Shown here in pieces: positions 21,262 to 30,678 of a stretch of DNA of 64,000 nucleotides; position 1 is the stretch's first letter; each line of letters begins with the position of its first letter. Source of the stretch: Acidobacteriaceae bacterium (GTDB lineage: Bacteria > Acidobacteriota > Terriglobia > Terriglobales > Acidobacteriaceae). The stretch is taken from positions 1 to 64,000 of the forward strand of contig PKXU01000198.1 of the NCBI GenBank assembly GCA_003132445.1, written 5' to 3'. Made by a program: the position numbers and the translations under genes. The notes beneath the pieces were generated by a model. It saw only the letters and a list, made by a program, of their open reading frames with translations, was not told the origin of the DNA and ran no database searches.

Positions 21262-22382
21262 CAGCGAGCCTCCTGCGTAACAATGTGAACATCAACCGAA
21301 GGAGAGTCGCGCAGAAAGCGCTGAATCGCCGACAGATAAAGATAGCGTTGCCAGCCGGTGCGAGCGGAGCGGCCGAAAATGACTTGCGTAATGTGATTTT
21401 CCCGCACTAACTGCGCCACTCCGTCTGCAATGTTACCGCCGGAAGTGCGCACCACATGCGCGCCCAGGTTCTCCGCGAAGCGGATGTTTTCCGCCAAAGT
21501 TTTCTGATCTTCAGGGCGGGTATCGCGGCCCACGTCAACGTAGAAAACGTAGAAATCGCCGCCCATGGCCTGCGCCATGCGCGAGCCCCGGGCAATTAAA
21601 TATTGAGCCGCGGGATTCGAACTAACACAAACGCCGATACGCTCACGCACGGTGTGGGCGGGTTGTGTACCATCTTTTTCCAGAAAAGCGTCGAGACCGC
21701 GATCGACTACCCCTGTAACCTGACGCAGGGCCAGCTCGCGCAATGCGATCAGATTGCCGGGTCGGAAAAAATGCGAAAGAGCTCGCTGGGCACGGTCAAC
21801 AGGATAAATGTCGCCGCGCTGCATGCGTTTTTGCAGAGCCTGGGGAGTAAGATCGGCGAGCACGATTTCGTCCACGCGCTGCATCACCCAATCGGGAACT
21901 GTCTCCCGCACTTGCACGCCAGTAATCTGCTGCACGGTCGGACCCAGACTCTCCACGTGTTGCACGTTCATGGTGGAGAGCACATCAATCTTGGCGTCGA
22001 GTATTTCAATCACGTCCTCGTAACGCTTAGCGTGCTTGCTGCCTTCTATATTGGTATGGGCCAGTTCGTCAATCACGACCACGGCTGGTTTTCTGGCGAG
22101 AATGGCATCCACATCCATCTCTTCGAAAGTTGTGCCCTTGTACTCTAATTTGCGAGGAGGAATGCGGTCGAGTTTCGCCGCTAATTCCGCGGTGGCCTTG
22201 CGGCCATGGCTTTCCACGACGCCGACCAATACGTCTTCTCCGCGGCTGGCCCGGCGAATCGCCTCGCTCAACATGTTGTAAGTCTTGCCGACTCCGGGCG
22301 CGTAGCCGAGAAAAAGTTTGAAGATTCCGCGCGGCTTTTCGGTTGATACTTCATTCAACCATTCTTCGGGCGTCTTGGTCAT
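21261..22382 (-). CDS. kdpD: KdpD N-terminal sensor module only (KdpD sensor + Usp), no kinase domain
   Basis: GIFKLFLGYAPGVGKTYNMLSEAIRRASRGEDVLVGVVESHGR and Usp-like C-terminus; ends at 373 aa without DUF4118/HK domains. Confidence 0.92.
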   Translation of the reverse strand: MTKTPEEWLNEVSTEKPRGIFKLFLGYAPGVGKTYNMLSEAIRRASRGEDVLVGVVESHGRKATAELAAKLDRIPPRKLEYKGTTFEEMDVDAILARKPAVVVIDELAHTNIEGSKHAKRYEDVIEILDAKIDVLSTMNVQHVESLGPTVQQITGVQVRETVPDWVMQRVDEIVLADLTPQALQKRMQRGDIYPVDRAQRALSHFFRPGNLIALRELALRQVTGVVDRGLDAFLEKDGTQPAHTVRERIGVCVSSNPAAQYLIARGSRMAQAMGGDFYVFYVDVGRDTRPEDQKTLAENIRFAENLGAHVVRTSGGNIADGVAQLVRENHITQVIFGRSARTGWQRYLYLSAIQRFLRDSPSVDVHIVTQEAR

Positions 22383-22438
22383 CGCAGCTATTCTCTTTCA
22401 CCGCGTCGGAATTGTAATGTCCATCGTACAATGCGGAG

Positions 22439-23893
22439 GTGAAAACTGGAGTGAAGAAGGATGCCCGGACGCAAACCCTGCGCTACGCGCTGGTAATTGC
22501 TGCCATCGGGGTGATCACGGCAGTCGATTACAAGCTGCACGTCAATCACACAACGGTTGCATTGATGTTTCTGGTCACGGTGCTCCTGACCTCAGCCTAT
22601 TGGGGATTGCGCTACGCGGTGGTGCTGGCAGTGGGAGCCACGGCGGCCTTTAATTTTTTCTTCCTGCCTCCGATCGGCACGTTTACCATCGCCGACCCGC
22701 AAAACTGGGTGGCATTGTTCGCGTTTCTAGTAACGGCGCTGGTGGCCAGCAATCTGGCGGAACGGGCCCGTCGCGAGGCCGAAGGCGCAAAACAGCGGCG
22801 TCGCGAAGTAGAACGGCTTTTTGGACTCAGTCAACGCCTGTTGGCCTCAGAGAACGTTCTCGAGTTGCTGAACGCCTTGCCGACCTATGTGCAGGAAACT
22901 TTTTCGGTCGGCAGCGTCGCGGTCATGGCAGCGGATCATCCGACTGTGTACCGTTCGTCGCTGGACGCCAAATTCGAAGAAACCGTACTGCGCTCTACAC
23001 TTTTGCGCGGAGAACCTATTACGCAGGGTGGGGTTTCGTATGTACCTCTGCGGCTTGGAATGCGGACGGTAGGAGCCCTGGGTGTGAGCGGAGATGAACT
23101 GTCGCGAGAAACTCTGGATGCTCTGGGAAGCCTTGCTGGACTTGCCATTGAGCGCGCGCGTGCGCTCGAGGCGCTGAGCAAGAATCGAGCGGAGCAGGAA
23201 CATGAGCGCCTGCGAACCGCCTTGCTCGATTCGGTAACGCACGAGTTTCGTACACCTTTGACATCGATCAAGGCGAGCGTCACCACTCTGTTATCCGGCG
23301 CCGGACTCGACGACCAGAGCAGGCGTGAATTGATGACCGTCATCGACGAAGAGACGGACCGACTGAACCGGCTGGTCGGCGAAGCGGCGGAGATGGCGCA
23401 GCTGGATTCAGGAATGTTTAAGCTCGATCTGCAGCCGCATGCCATTACGGAACCGCTGAACCTCGCTCTGCAGGATGCCAAGAATTCACTGGAAAATCAT
23501 CCCGTAGAAATAGTTGCCCCGGCAGACTTGCCGAAAGTACCAATGGATCTGCAGCGCATTCGCGAAGTGCTGATGCACCTGCTGGAAAATGCCGGCAAAT
23601 ATTCCGACCCAGGCGTTCCCATCAAAGTGACCGGCGAAGTGAAGGGGGACCGTCTGGTGACCAGCGTTGCGGATCGCGGGCCGGGAATCGATTCGTTCGA
23701 ACAATCTTTGATCTTCGAAAAGTTCTATCGCGGCCAGCACCAGCGTTACACTGCCCCTGGAACGGGAATGGGGCTGGCGATTGCGAAAGTAATTATAGAA
23801 ACCCACGGCGGAACGATCGGCGTGGTGAGTCAATTGGGCAGCGGTTCAGTATTTTCATTCAGCCTGCCACTGGAAAAGATTTCCCGGACGTAG
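22439..23893 (+). CDS. Sensor histidine kinase corresponding to KdpD C-terminal half (DUF4118-GAF-HisKA-HATPase)
   Basis: Four-TM DUF4118-like region FNFFFLPPIGTFTIADPQNWVALFAFLVTALVASNLAERAR; DSVTHEFRTPLTSI H-box; VADRGPGI and GTGMGLAIAK ATPase motifs. Confidence 0.93.
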   Translation: MKTGVKKDARTQTLRYALVIAAIGVITAVDYKLHVNHTTVALMFLVTVLLTSAYWGLRYAVVLAVGATAAFNFFFLPPIGTFTIADPQNWVALFAFLVTALVASNLAERARREAEGAKQRRREVERLFGLSQRLLASENVLELLNALPTYVQETFSVGSVAVMAADHPTVYRSSLDAKFEETVLRSTLLRGEPITQGGVSYVPLRLGMRTVGALGVSGDELSRETLDALGSLAGLAIERARALEALSKNRAEQEHERLRTALLDSVTHEFRTPLTSIKASVTTLLSGAGLDDQSRRELMTVIDEETDRLNRLVGEAAEMAQLDSGMFKLDLQPHAITEPLNLALQDAKNSLENHPVEIVAPADLPKVPMDLQRIREVLMHLLENAGKYSDPGVPIKVTGEVKGDRLVTSVADRGPGIDSFEQSLIFEKFYRGQHQRYTAPGTGMGLAIAKVIIETHGGTIGVVSQLGSGSVFSFSLPLEKISRT

Positions 23894-23921
23894 GTGCGGC
23901 TGCGGCAAAGCTCAGTTGCGG

Positions 23922-26783
23922 TTACTTCTTGATGTAATAGGCGTCTTCTTCCGGCCGCCTGACTCGCGGAATCCACAATGGCCGCCGCAGGCCGCCTGGG
24001 CCCGGCGCAGGCCGCGCTAGCGCTTTCCACCTCTGGTAGACGGCAAAGGAAAGATTGGTATCCACAAAAATATCTCCGTAGCGATCATCGGCCGCAGCTC
24101 TTTCGACCCGCACCATCTGGTGCCAGCAGTGCATACCGCTCACGGGGTCCGGATGCACGGGAAAGGTGATGTCCTGATGCACACCGGCATCGCTCCACCA
24201 AACACGTTTGGTTTCAGGATCGGCGCTCTCGTAGGGTGAGACGCTTTCGATCTGCCGCATCTTCCACTGTCCCTTGCCGACCTCCTTCAGATCGACCCAC
24301 GCGCTCGACATCCGCTCCACCTGATCTTCTTTGTTGATTCGCCAACGCCCCAGGTGATGGGAACAGGCGACCACACCGGGCGTCAGCCCCTCGGTGACCC
24401 AGGCATGAAGAACGAAGTACCCGATCTCGGTGTGGACTTTCATTAGGTCGCCGGTGCGGATGCCGCCGAGTTTTTTCGCGTCCACAGGATTCACCCATAG
24501 CGGATTCTTGTGCGAAATTTCGTACAAGAACTTGGCATTGCCGGAGCGTGTGTGAATTAAATTCGGCAAACGGAAGATCGGCAGCAGCGTGTAAACTTCG
24601 CCTCGCGCATCTTTCGGCCACTCGACTAAAGGCGTGTACTTTGGATCGAAATCGGGATCGAAATCTTCCCCCGGCTGCTTCATCGATGCGGATTGGGCTG
24701 AGCGATGAATGTGGCTGCGGTAGTATTCGGGCAACGTGAACTCGGGCCACTTCCAGTCGGCCATGGTTTTCGAAAACAGTTCCAGCTTGCGCGAAGGAGT
24801 GTTGTAGCCGACCACCGGCTTGTCTTCGACCATTACCCCAACTGGCTTCCCTGCTTTCGTAACAACGCCATTCGCTTCGATTTTCGAGTTCGCCAGATCG
24901 GCGGCCGCTACAGGCTTCTCATTTTGCTTGTAAACATCCCGCGTCACTTCGAAAGCGCCGTATTTGCGCATGTATTGCAACGGCGTCAGTCCTTCTTTGC
25001 TCGCGGTTGCGGGCAGGCCGGGAACGGAGTTGTCGAAAATCCAGCCGTAGTATTCGTCCACAGTCAGCTTCTGTCCCGGCTTGTAAGGCGATTCGAAATA
25101 TTGCCGGATACCCATGGAACCGTCAGGATCGATAGCCCAGGAAAGATTGATCCAGAACTCATCCTCTTCCCACACTTCGCCGGGATTCGACTGATACGTG
25201 TATTCGAATTTCTCGCCGCCGCGTTCGCGCAGCACACGATTCACCGGTTGTCGAAAGCCGATCCACTTGCCGGCGTAAGATTCCTGACTCATCAGGTCGT
25301 GACGTTCCGAACTGAATCCCATGGGCAGCACATAATCGGCAAACCATGCAGTCTCGCTCCAGGTGGGAGAGAGCGCGGCGTGCAGGCCCACTTTTTCTTC
25401 GTCGCGCAACATTTCAATCCACGAAAAGCCGTCAGGAAACGTCCACACGGGATTGAAGACGCGGGTGAAGTAGGCTTCGATGCGACCTCGGCCCTCTTTC
25501 AAAAAATGCGGCAATAAGAACGACATTTCATGCGTGCACAACGGCCACTCCTGCGGATATAGCAATTCATTCCAGCGCTTTTGCGGCGGTGGGACGGAGA
25601 AGGGCTTAGGCACAAATTTATTCCACGAGTTCAAATTGTGTCCGCCCTCGGTTCCGACGGAGCCGGTCAGTACATGCAGGAGCATTAACGCCCGCGCCGG
25701 CTGCCATCCTCCCAAATTTCCCGAGGAACTGCCGCGCCACAAGTGCGATGCAAAACGGCTGCCGGCGCTGGCAATTTCACGCGCAGTCTTGACGATGACA
25801 TCCGCTTTGACTCCGCTTTCTTTTTCGGCAAATTGCGGCGTGAATTGAGCGTAGTGTTGTTTCAGGAATTCAATCAGCGCATCAAAGCTCTGGCCTTTGG
25901 CCTTGAAGCCGTCAACTTCCAGTTCTTCCCAGTTGGTCCAGTTCTGTACGAATTTCGCGTCGAAACGATTTTCGTCGAGAATAACTTTCGCCATCGCCAG
26001 CAGAACCGCCGCTTCCGTTCCGGGATAAGTCGGCATCCAGTAGTCGGCCATGCTGGCCGTGTTTGAAAGCCGCGGATCCATCACGGCGAGTTTCGCGCCA
26101 GCCATCTTTCCGTCGATGATGCGTTGCGCGTGCGGATTGAAATAGTGGCCCGATTCCAGATGCGCCGAAAGCAGAAGAATGAAGCGCGCGTTGGCGTGAT
26201 CGGGCGAGGGACGGTCGGCATAATGCCAGAGCAAATATCCCAAGCGCGCCGAGGATGAACAAACATTGGTGTGCGAATTGTGCCCGTCGATGCCCCACGC
26301 CTGCAGCGTCCGCTCCATGATTAAGTCGTGCCCGGGACGGCCAACGTGATACATAACTTCTTCGCCGCGATTCTCCTGAATCGCTTTGCGAATGCGGGTT
26401 CCGAATGTTTCCAGCACTTCGTCCCATGAAGTGCGCGTCCACTTCCCCGCTCCGCGCGCCCCGCTGCGCTTCATGGGATAGAGCACGCGATCGGGATCGT
26501 GAATCTGATTGATGGTCGCCGGGCCCTTGGCACAGAGTCGTCCGCGACTCGCCGGGTGCATGGGATTGCCCTCGAACTTCGCGACCGCTCCAGTAGCCTT
26601 GTCGACATAGGCCAGCAGCCCGCACGCAGATTCGCAGTTGAAGCAAACCGTCGGAACGAGCGAATAGTGCTTCTCGACGCGTCGCGGCCAAGCCTCGGCA
26701 TCGAGCTCAACCCAGTCATCCCACTTTTCTACCGGGGGACAGTAAGCAAGATGGCTGCCATCGCGTTTGAAATCGTTACTCAT
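23922..26783 (-). CDS. Molybdopterin oxidoreductase catalytic subunit (CISM/DMSO-reductase superfamily)
   Basis: N-terminal CFNCESACGLL...GRLCAKGP FeS motif, HTNVCSSSARLGYL, GTEAAVLLAMAKVIL, C-terminal Mo-dinucleotide binding domain; no Tat leader visible. Confidence 0.9.
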   Translation of the reverse strand: MSNDFKRDGSHLAYCPPVEKWDDWVELDAEAWPRRVEKHYSLVPTVCFNCESACGLLAYVDKATGAVAKFEGNPMHPASRGRLCAKGPATINQIHDPDRVLYPMKRSGARGAGKWTRTSWDEVLETFGTRIRKAIQENRGEEVMYHVGRPGHDLIMERTLQAWGIDGHNSHTNVCSSSARLGYLLWHYADRPSPDHANARFILLLSAHLESGHYFNPHAQRIIDGKMAGAKLAVMDPRLSNTASMADYWMPTYPGTEAAVLLAMAKVILDENRFDAKFVQNWTNWEELEVDGFKAKGQSFDALIEFLKQHYAQFTPQFAEKESGVKADVIVKTAREIASAGSRFASHLWRGSSSGNLGGWQPARALMLLHVLTGSVGTEGGHNLNSWNKFVPKPFSVPPPQKRWNELLYPQEWPLCTHEMSFLLPHFLKEGRGRIEAYFTRVFNPVWTFPDGFSWIEMLRDEEKVGLHAALSPTWSETAWFADYVLPMGFSSERHDLMSQESYAGKWIGFRQPVNRVLRERGGEKFEYTYQSNPGEVWEEDEFWINLSWAIDPDGSMGIRQYFESPYKPGQKLTVDEYYGWIFDNSVPGLPATASKEGLTPLQYMRKYGAFEVTRDVYKQNEKPVAAADLANSKIEANGVVTKAGKPVGVMVEDKPVVGYNTPSRKLELFSKTMADWKWPEFTLPEYYRSHIHRSAQSASMKQPGEDFDPDFDPKYTPLVEWPKDARGEVYTLLPIFRLPNLIHTRSGNAKFLYEISHKNPLWVNPVDAKKLGGIRTGDLMKVHTEIGYFVLHAWVTEGLTPGVVACSHHLGRWRINKEDQVERMSSAWVDLKEVGKGQWKMRQIESVSPYESADPETKRVWWSDAGVHQDITFPVHPDPVSGMHCWHQMVRVERAAADDRYGDIFVDTNLSFAVYQRWKALARPAPGPGGLRRPLWIPRVRRPEEDAYYIKK

Positions 26784-26817
26784 TTAAATTTCCACTCATT
26801 CAATCTCCAAAACAAAT

Positions 26818-26860
26818 GTGGGGACAGCCGCCCTCGGCTGTCCGCCGAGCGAAGCTCGGC
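26818..26860. repeat. Double-hairpin repeat (copy 1) between the two oxidoreductase genes
   Basis: ggacagccg-ccct-cggctgtcc and gccgagc-gaa-gctcggc, perfect 9-bp and 7-bp stems. Confidence 0.8.
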
Positions 26861-26885
26861 TTCTTGCTTTCGCTAAACTCAAAGC

Positions 26886-28412
26886 TTAACTGTTGGGCAC
26901 ACTCTGACCCGCCATTACGAAGCACCACTCAAAAATCAGCAATCCCGCCAGAGCCAGCACTCCTGCAATCTTGCCGCTATAAAAATCAGCCGGAACCAGC
27001 CACAAGAGCAACAATGGCAGGATGCCGCCGGCCACCACCGCGCCAGCCCAAAACCAGGTCTTGAAAGGCCCGTGCGTAATCAATCGCGCCGCGTAAGCGG
27101 AATTGTCGGTGGAATGCGGCATCATGAACTCTGCTGCAACAATCAGCAAATGAAAAACTAGAGTGAAGCCCAAAGCTTCCCTGGCGACTGCCCAGACCTG
27201 TGGCGATCCGCCAAACGCGGAAGGCAACAAAACCAGCACGGCAGCCCCGCACAGCAACGCCTGCACGACTAAGTGCACCGGCAGCAGCGGAGTCTGCCAC
27301 AGGTCGCGGCCTTCACACTGTCCGAAAAGAAATGCGGTGTACATGGCAGCGAAGAAGCCAACGATCACCGTTGGCCACAATAGAATTACCGTGATACTGC
27401 CAAGTCCGAACACGGAAGCCAGCCAGAATAATCCGCCCAAACCGCTGTATGCGATCAGAATAAAAGCTCCGCGCGCCAGCCACGATTTGCTTTGTGGCGT
27501 AAACACCACTCGCAGAAATCGCGCCTTGTGCTCGAGATCCCAAACCAGAAGCAGCGTCGTCAGCGCAGTAAACAATAATGCGATGCTCGACAGGACTAGA
27601 TCACGCCAACGATCCGCCGCCAAACGCCCAAGCAGCATGGCAATTGCGGGGATTGCGAGCGCGCCAGAGCCGATCGATTTCGTCCAGCAATAGGCCGGAA
27701 CCTGCCAGCCCCAGGGCCTCGCATGAGAAACGTCATAGGCCGTCAAAGCATTTTTCTGCAGCAGCGGGCTATCCGGCGGATAAATCGCTCCGCCGCCGTG
27801 CACGCTTTGATTGCGCTCGGCCCACATGTAGATCGACTCGTGCCGCGCCGCCGTGGGCACGATGGCGCTCTCGTCTCCGTCAATGTAATAGAGCTTGGGC
27901 CGAGTGCCCTGCTCCGGTTTGCGCACGCGCACCGGCTCCCGCGCCAGCAATTGCGCGATCTCTCCGTCACAGGCGTCAAGATCGCCAGCGATGATTGCGT
28001 GTTCAGGGCATACCACCACGCACGAAGGTTCTAAACCAACTTCCGTACGATGCGCGCAGTAATGACATTTTGCGGCCGTGCCTTCATCCGGATCGATATA
28101 AATGGAGTCGTACGGGCAGGCCTGCATGCAGGCTTTGCATCCGATGCAACGGTCGGAACTGAAATCGACGATGCCGTCTTTGCGCTGATACATCGCGGTG
28201 ACCGGACAGATAGTGACGCAGGGCGGGTTCTCGCAGTGGTTACAGCGGGTGACCTGAAAGACACGGCGAGTATTTGGAAAAGTACCCTTCTCGACATACT
28301 TTACCCAGGTGCGATTCACCGTGAGAGGAACGTGATTCTCCGTTTTGCAGGCGACGGTGCACGCATGACAGCCGATACATTTGCGGTTGTCGATGATAAA
28401 GCCGTATCGCAT
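26886..28412 (-). CDS. Fused 4Fe-4S ferredoxin-type electron transfer subunit + NrfD-like membrane anchor
   Basis: CIGCHACTVACKTEN, CNHCENPPCVTICPVTAMY, CIGCKACMQACPYDSIYI, CHYCAHRTEVGLEPSCVVVCPEHAI followed by about 8 TM helices. Confidence 0.9.
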   Translation of the reverse strand: MRYGFIIDNRKCIGCHACTVACKTENHVPLTVNRTWVKYVEKGTFPNTRRVFQVTRCNHCENPPCVTICPVTAMYQRKDGIVDFSSDRCIGCKACMQACPYDSIYIDPDEGTAAKCHYCAHRTEVGLEPSCVVVCPEHAIIAGDLDACDGEIAQLLAREPVRVRKPEQGTRPKLYYIDGDESAIVPTAARHESIYMWAERNQSVHGGGAIYPPDSPLLQKNALTAYDVSHARPWGWQVPAYCWTKSIGSGALAIPAIAMLLGRLAADRWRDLVLSSIALLFTALTTLLLVWDLEHKARFLRVVFTPQSKSWLARGAFILIAYSGLGGLFWLASVFGLGSITVILLWPTVIVGFFAAMYTAFLFGQCEGRDLWQTPLLPVHLVVQALLCGAAVLVLLPSAFGGSPQVWAVAREALGFTLVFHLLIVAAEFMMPHSTDNSAYAARLITHGPFKTWFWAGAVVAGGILPLLLLWLVPADFYSGKIAGVLALAGLLIFEWCFVMAGQSVPNS

Positions 28413-28569
28413 TCCCAGGTTTTTCAGGCGGGCGACGAAAAATCCGCGCGGCTTGGGTATTGTAGCTGAGACTCAGCTTGCGCTTATTGATCAACTGGGG
28501 GCTGATGGCAATGAGAACTGACCGACGCATGCGAAAAAGTATCGCGCGAATTTCGAGACCGCATTTCGC

Positions 28570-28679
28570 GGGGTCATCCTGACGGAGCCGTTTTTCAGGC
28601 GGAGGAAGGATCTCATCGAGGCACGAACTTCGCACGGGAGATCCTCACCCGGCTTACTGCGCCGAGTGCGGAATGACCT
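28570..28679 (+). repeat. Dispersed intergenic repeat, copy C (core only, diverged)
   Basis: ggtcatcctgacggagccgtttttcaggcgg...gatctc...gggagatcctcacccggct...gcggaatgacc parallels copies A and B. Confidence 0.7.
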
Positions 28680-28826
28680 TTTTGGACGAAAAACGTTTCC
28701 AATCAATCACCGGCAGCAAAATTGCGAGCCTGATCTTCCCGCTAGGCTACAATTCAGGTGCATTTCCAGATCGACCCGCAATCAAAGATCGGAATCCAGG
28801 AGCACAAACTCGTTACCAAACAACTT

Positions 28827-30632
28827 ATGCCTGCTGACATCGGAACTGGCTATCGTTCGGAACTCGACGACAAGAGAATTTTTTATAACCGCTTTCTGCT
28901 GATCGTGGCCGGTCTCGGTGGTCTGCTTTATGGCGTGGACGTCGGCATCATTGCCGGCGCTCTACCGTACCTAGAAGCGACCTCGGGCCTCAATGCCGGC
29001 CAGCTCTCCATCGTCGTTGCCGCCGTGCTGCTAGGCAGCGTCATTTCGACCTTGTTCGCTGGATTGCTGGCGGATTGGATGGGACGCAAATCGCTGATGG
29101 CGCTGAGCGGCGTCATGTTTGTGATCAGCATTCCAATGATCGCGTTATCGCACGGCTACGGACCGCTGGTTTTCGGCCGGTTGTTGCAAGGCGTCAGTGC
29201 GGGATTAATCGGGGTAGTCGTTCCGCTCTATCTGGCCGAGTGTTTGACGGCCTCGAGTCGTGGCAAAGGTACCGGCATTTTTCAATGGCTGCTGACCCTG
29301 GGACTGGTCATCGCGGCCGCGCTCGGACTTTACTTCAGCTTTCGGGTCGATCAGGTGGCGAAACTCGGCGATGCGGCACGGCTGCTTGATTTCAAGAATC
29401 AAGCCTGGCGCGGAATTTTCTGGGTTTCGCTGCCGCCGGGGATTCTATTTGTGATCGGCAGCCTGATGGTGGCAGAGTCGCCGCGGTGGCTGCTGCGCCG
29501 CAGAAAAAAAGATGCCGCCTATGCCGCGTTGTTGCGCTCGCGCACGACCGAGCAGGCCGATCTGGAACTGCGCGAGATGGAAGATGGGATTGCCGCCGAG
29601 AAAACGAAAGCTGGTTCCGGCACGCTAAAGAGAGAATCGCTGCTGCGGCGCAAGTATGTGATCCCATTCATTCTCGCCTGCATCATTCTCGCCTGCAATC
29701 AGGCGACCGGAATTAACTCGATCATCGGCTACAACGCCGACATCCTGCTGCAGAGCGGCCTCTCGGATTTCGCGGCGCATTGGGGTTATTTCATTTTTCA
29801 GTGCATCAATTTCTCGGTCACTTTGGCAGGGGTCATGCTGGTCGATCGCAAGGGTCGCAAATTTCTCTTGGCGATGGGCACTGGCGGCATCATCCTGTCG
29901 CTCGCCTGCACCGGCTTTCTCTTCCTGGGGAATGAAAAACGTCGGGTGGATGTGTCCTCAGCCGTGCAATCCAGAGTGAGCACCGATCAGAAACTCGCTT
30001 TGACGTATACGCCCGGGCTGGCCGACCAGTTTTTGGAGGAGGCCGGAAATGCGCCGGCGAATCGTTCGACTTCCTTGGTCGTGATTTATTCTTACGGTGA
30101 TTTTCGTGCGACCAGCCAGGTCGTGCGTTCGAACGACGAGGCCACTAAGCCGATCGACATCAAGCGTGAAGAGAGCATCCCTGCGAATAAAGTCGTGGCA
30201 TTCTTCTCCAACCCATTCGGGAACCTCGACGCCGCGCGGACAGCGCCGCTTCGCATCGAAAATGCCTTGATCAACCCGGTACCCGGGTCGCGCAACGGCT
30301 GGATGGTCGCCCTGACCCTGTTTATTTTCATGGCGTTTTATGCTGTGGGGCCGGGCGTTTGCGTCTGGCTGGCGCTTTCGGAACTGATGCCCACGCGCAT
30401 CCGCTCCAACGGCATGAGCATTGCACTGTTGTTGAATCAGGGCGTGGCCACGACCATTGCTGCCGTCTTTCTGCCCACCGTCGGCAAGTATGGATATTCC
30501 ACCATGTTCTTCGGCTTTGCCGCGTGTACTGTGATTTATTTCATTACGGCAACGTGGTTCCTGCCTGAAACCAAGGGCAAGACGCTGGAAGAAATTGAGG
30601 CTCATTTCGAAGGTGCGACCGTCGGAAAGTAG
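28827..30632 (+). CDS. Sugar-porter family MFS transporter
   Basis: LLYGVDVGIIAGALPYL, ADWMGRKSLM, VPLYLAEC, CNQATGINSIIGYN, AFYAVGPGVCVWLALSELMPTRIRSNG, FLPETKGKTLEEIE. Confidence 0.92.
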   Translation: MPADIGTGYRSELDDKRIFYNRFLLIVAGLGGLLYGVDVGIIAGALPYLEATSGLNAGQLSIVVAAVLLGSVISTLFAGLLADWMGRKSLMALSGVMFVISIPMIALSHGYGPLVFGRLLQGVSAGLIGVVVPLYLAECLTASSRGKGTGIFQWLLTLGLVIAAALGLYFSFRVDQVAKLGDAARLLDFKNQAWRGIFWVSLPPGILFVIGSLMVAESPRWLLRRRKKDAAYAALLRSRTTEQADLELREMEDGIAAEKTKAGSGTLKRESLLRRKYVIPFILACIILACNQATGINSIIGYNADILLQSGLSDFAAHWGYFIFQCINFSVTLAGVMLVDRKGRKFLLAMGTGGIILSLACTGFLFLGNEKRRVDVSSAVQSRVSTDQKLALTYTPGLADQFLEEAGNAPANRSTSLVVIYSYGDFRATSQVVRSNDEATKPIDIKREESIPANKVVAFFSNPFGNLDAARTAPLRIENALINPVPGSRNGWMVALTLFIFMAFYAVGPGVCVWLALSELMPTRIRSNGMSIALLLNQGVATTIAAVFLPTVGKYGYSTMFFGFAACTVIYFITATWFLPETKGKTLEEIEAHFEGATVGK

Positions 30633-30678
30633 CGCCGGTTTGCCCGTTGCACGGAAAATGATTTAGTCTCAGCCCCAG

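Noticed and set aside
24705-25517. 270-aa plus-strand ORF within the molybdopterin oxidoreductase
   Set aside because: Antisense open frame over a conserved catalytic subunit; no domain recognised.
25912-26691. 259-aa minus-strand ORF overlapping the molybdopterin oxidoreductase in another frame
   Set aside because: Out-of-frame overlap with a strongly supported gene; no recognisable motif.
29958-30605. 215-aa minus-strand ORF over the MFS transporter
   Set aside because: Antisense shadow of a clear sugar porter.
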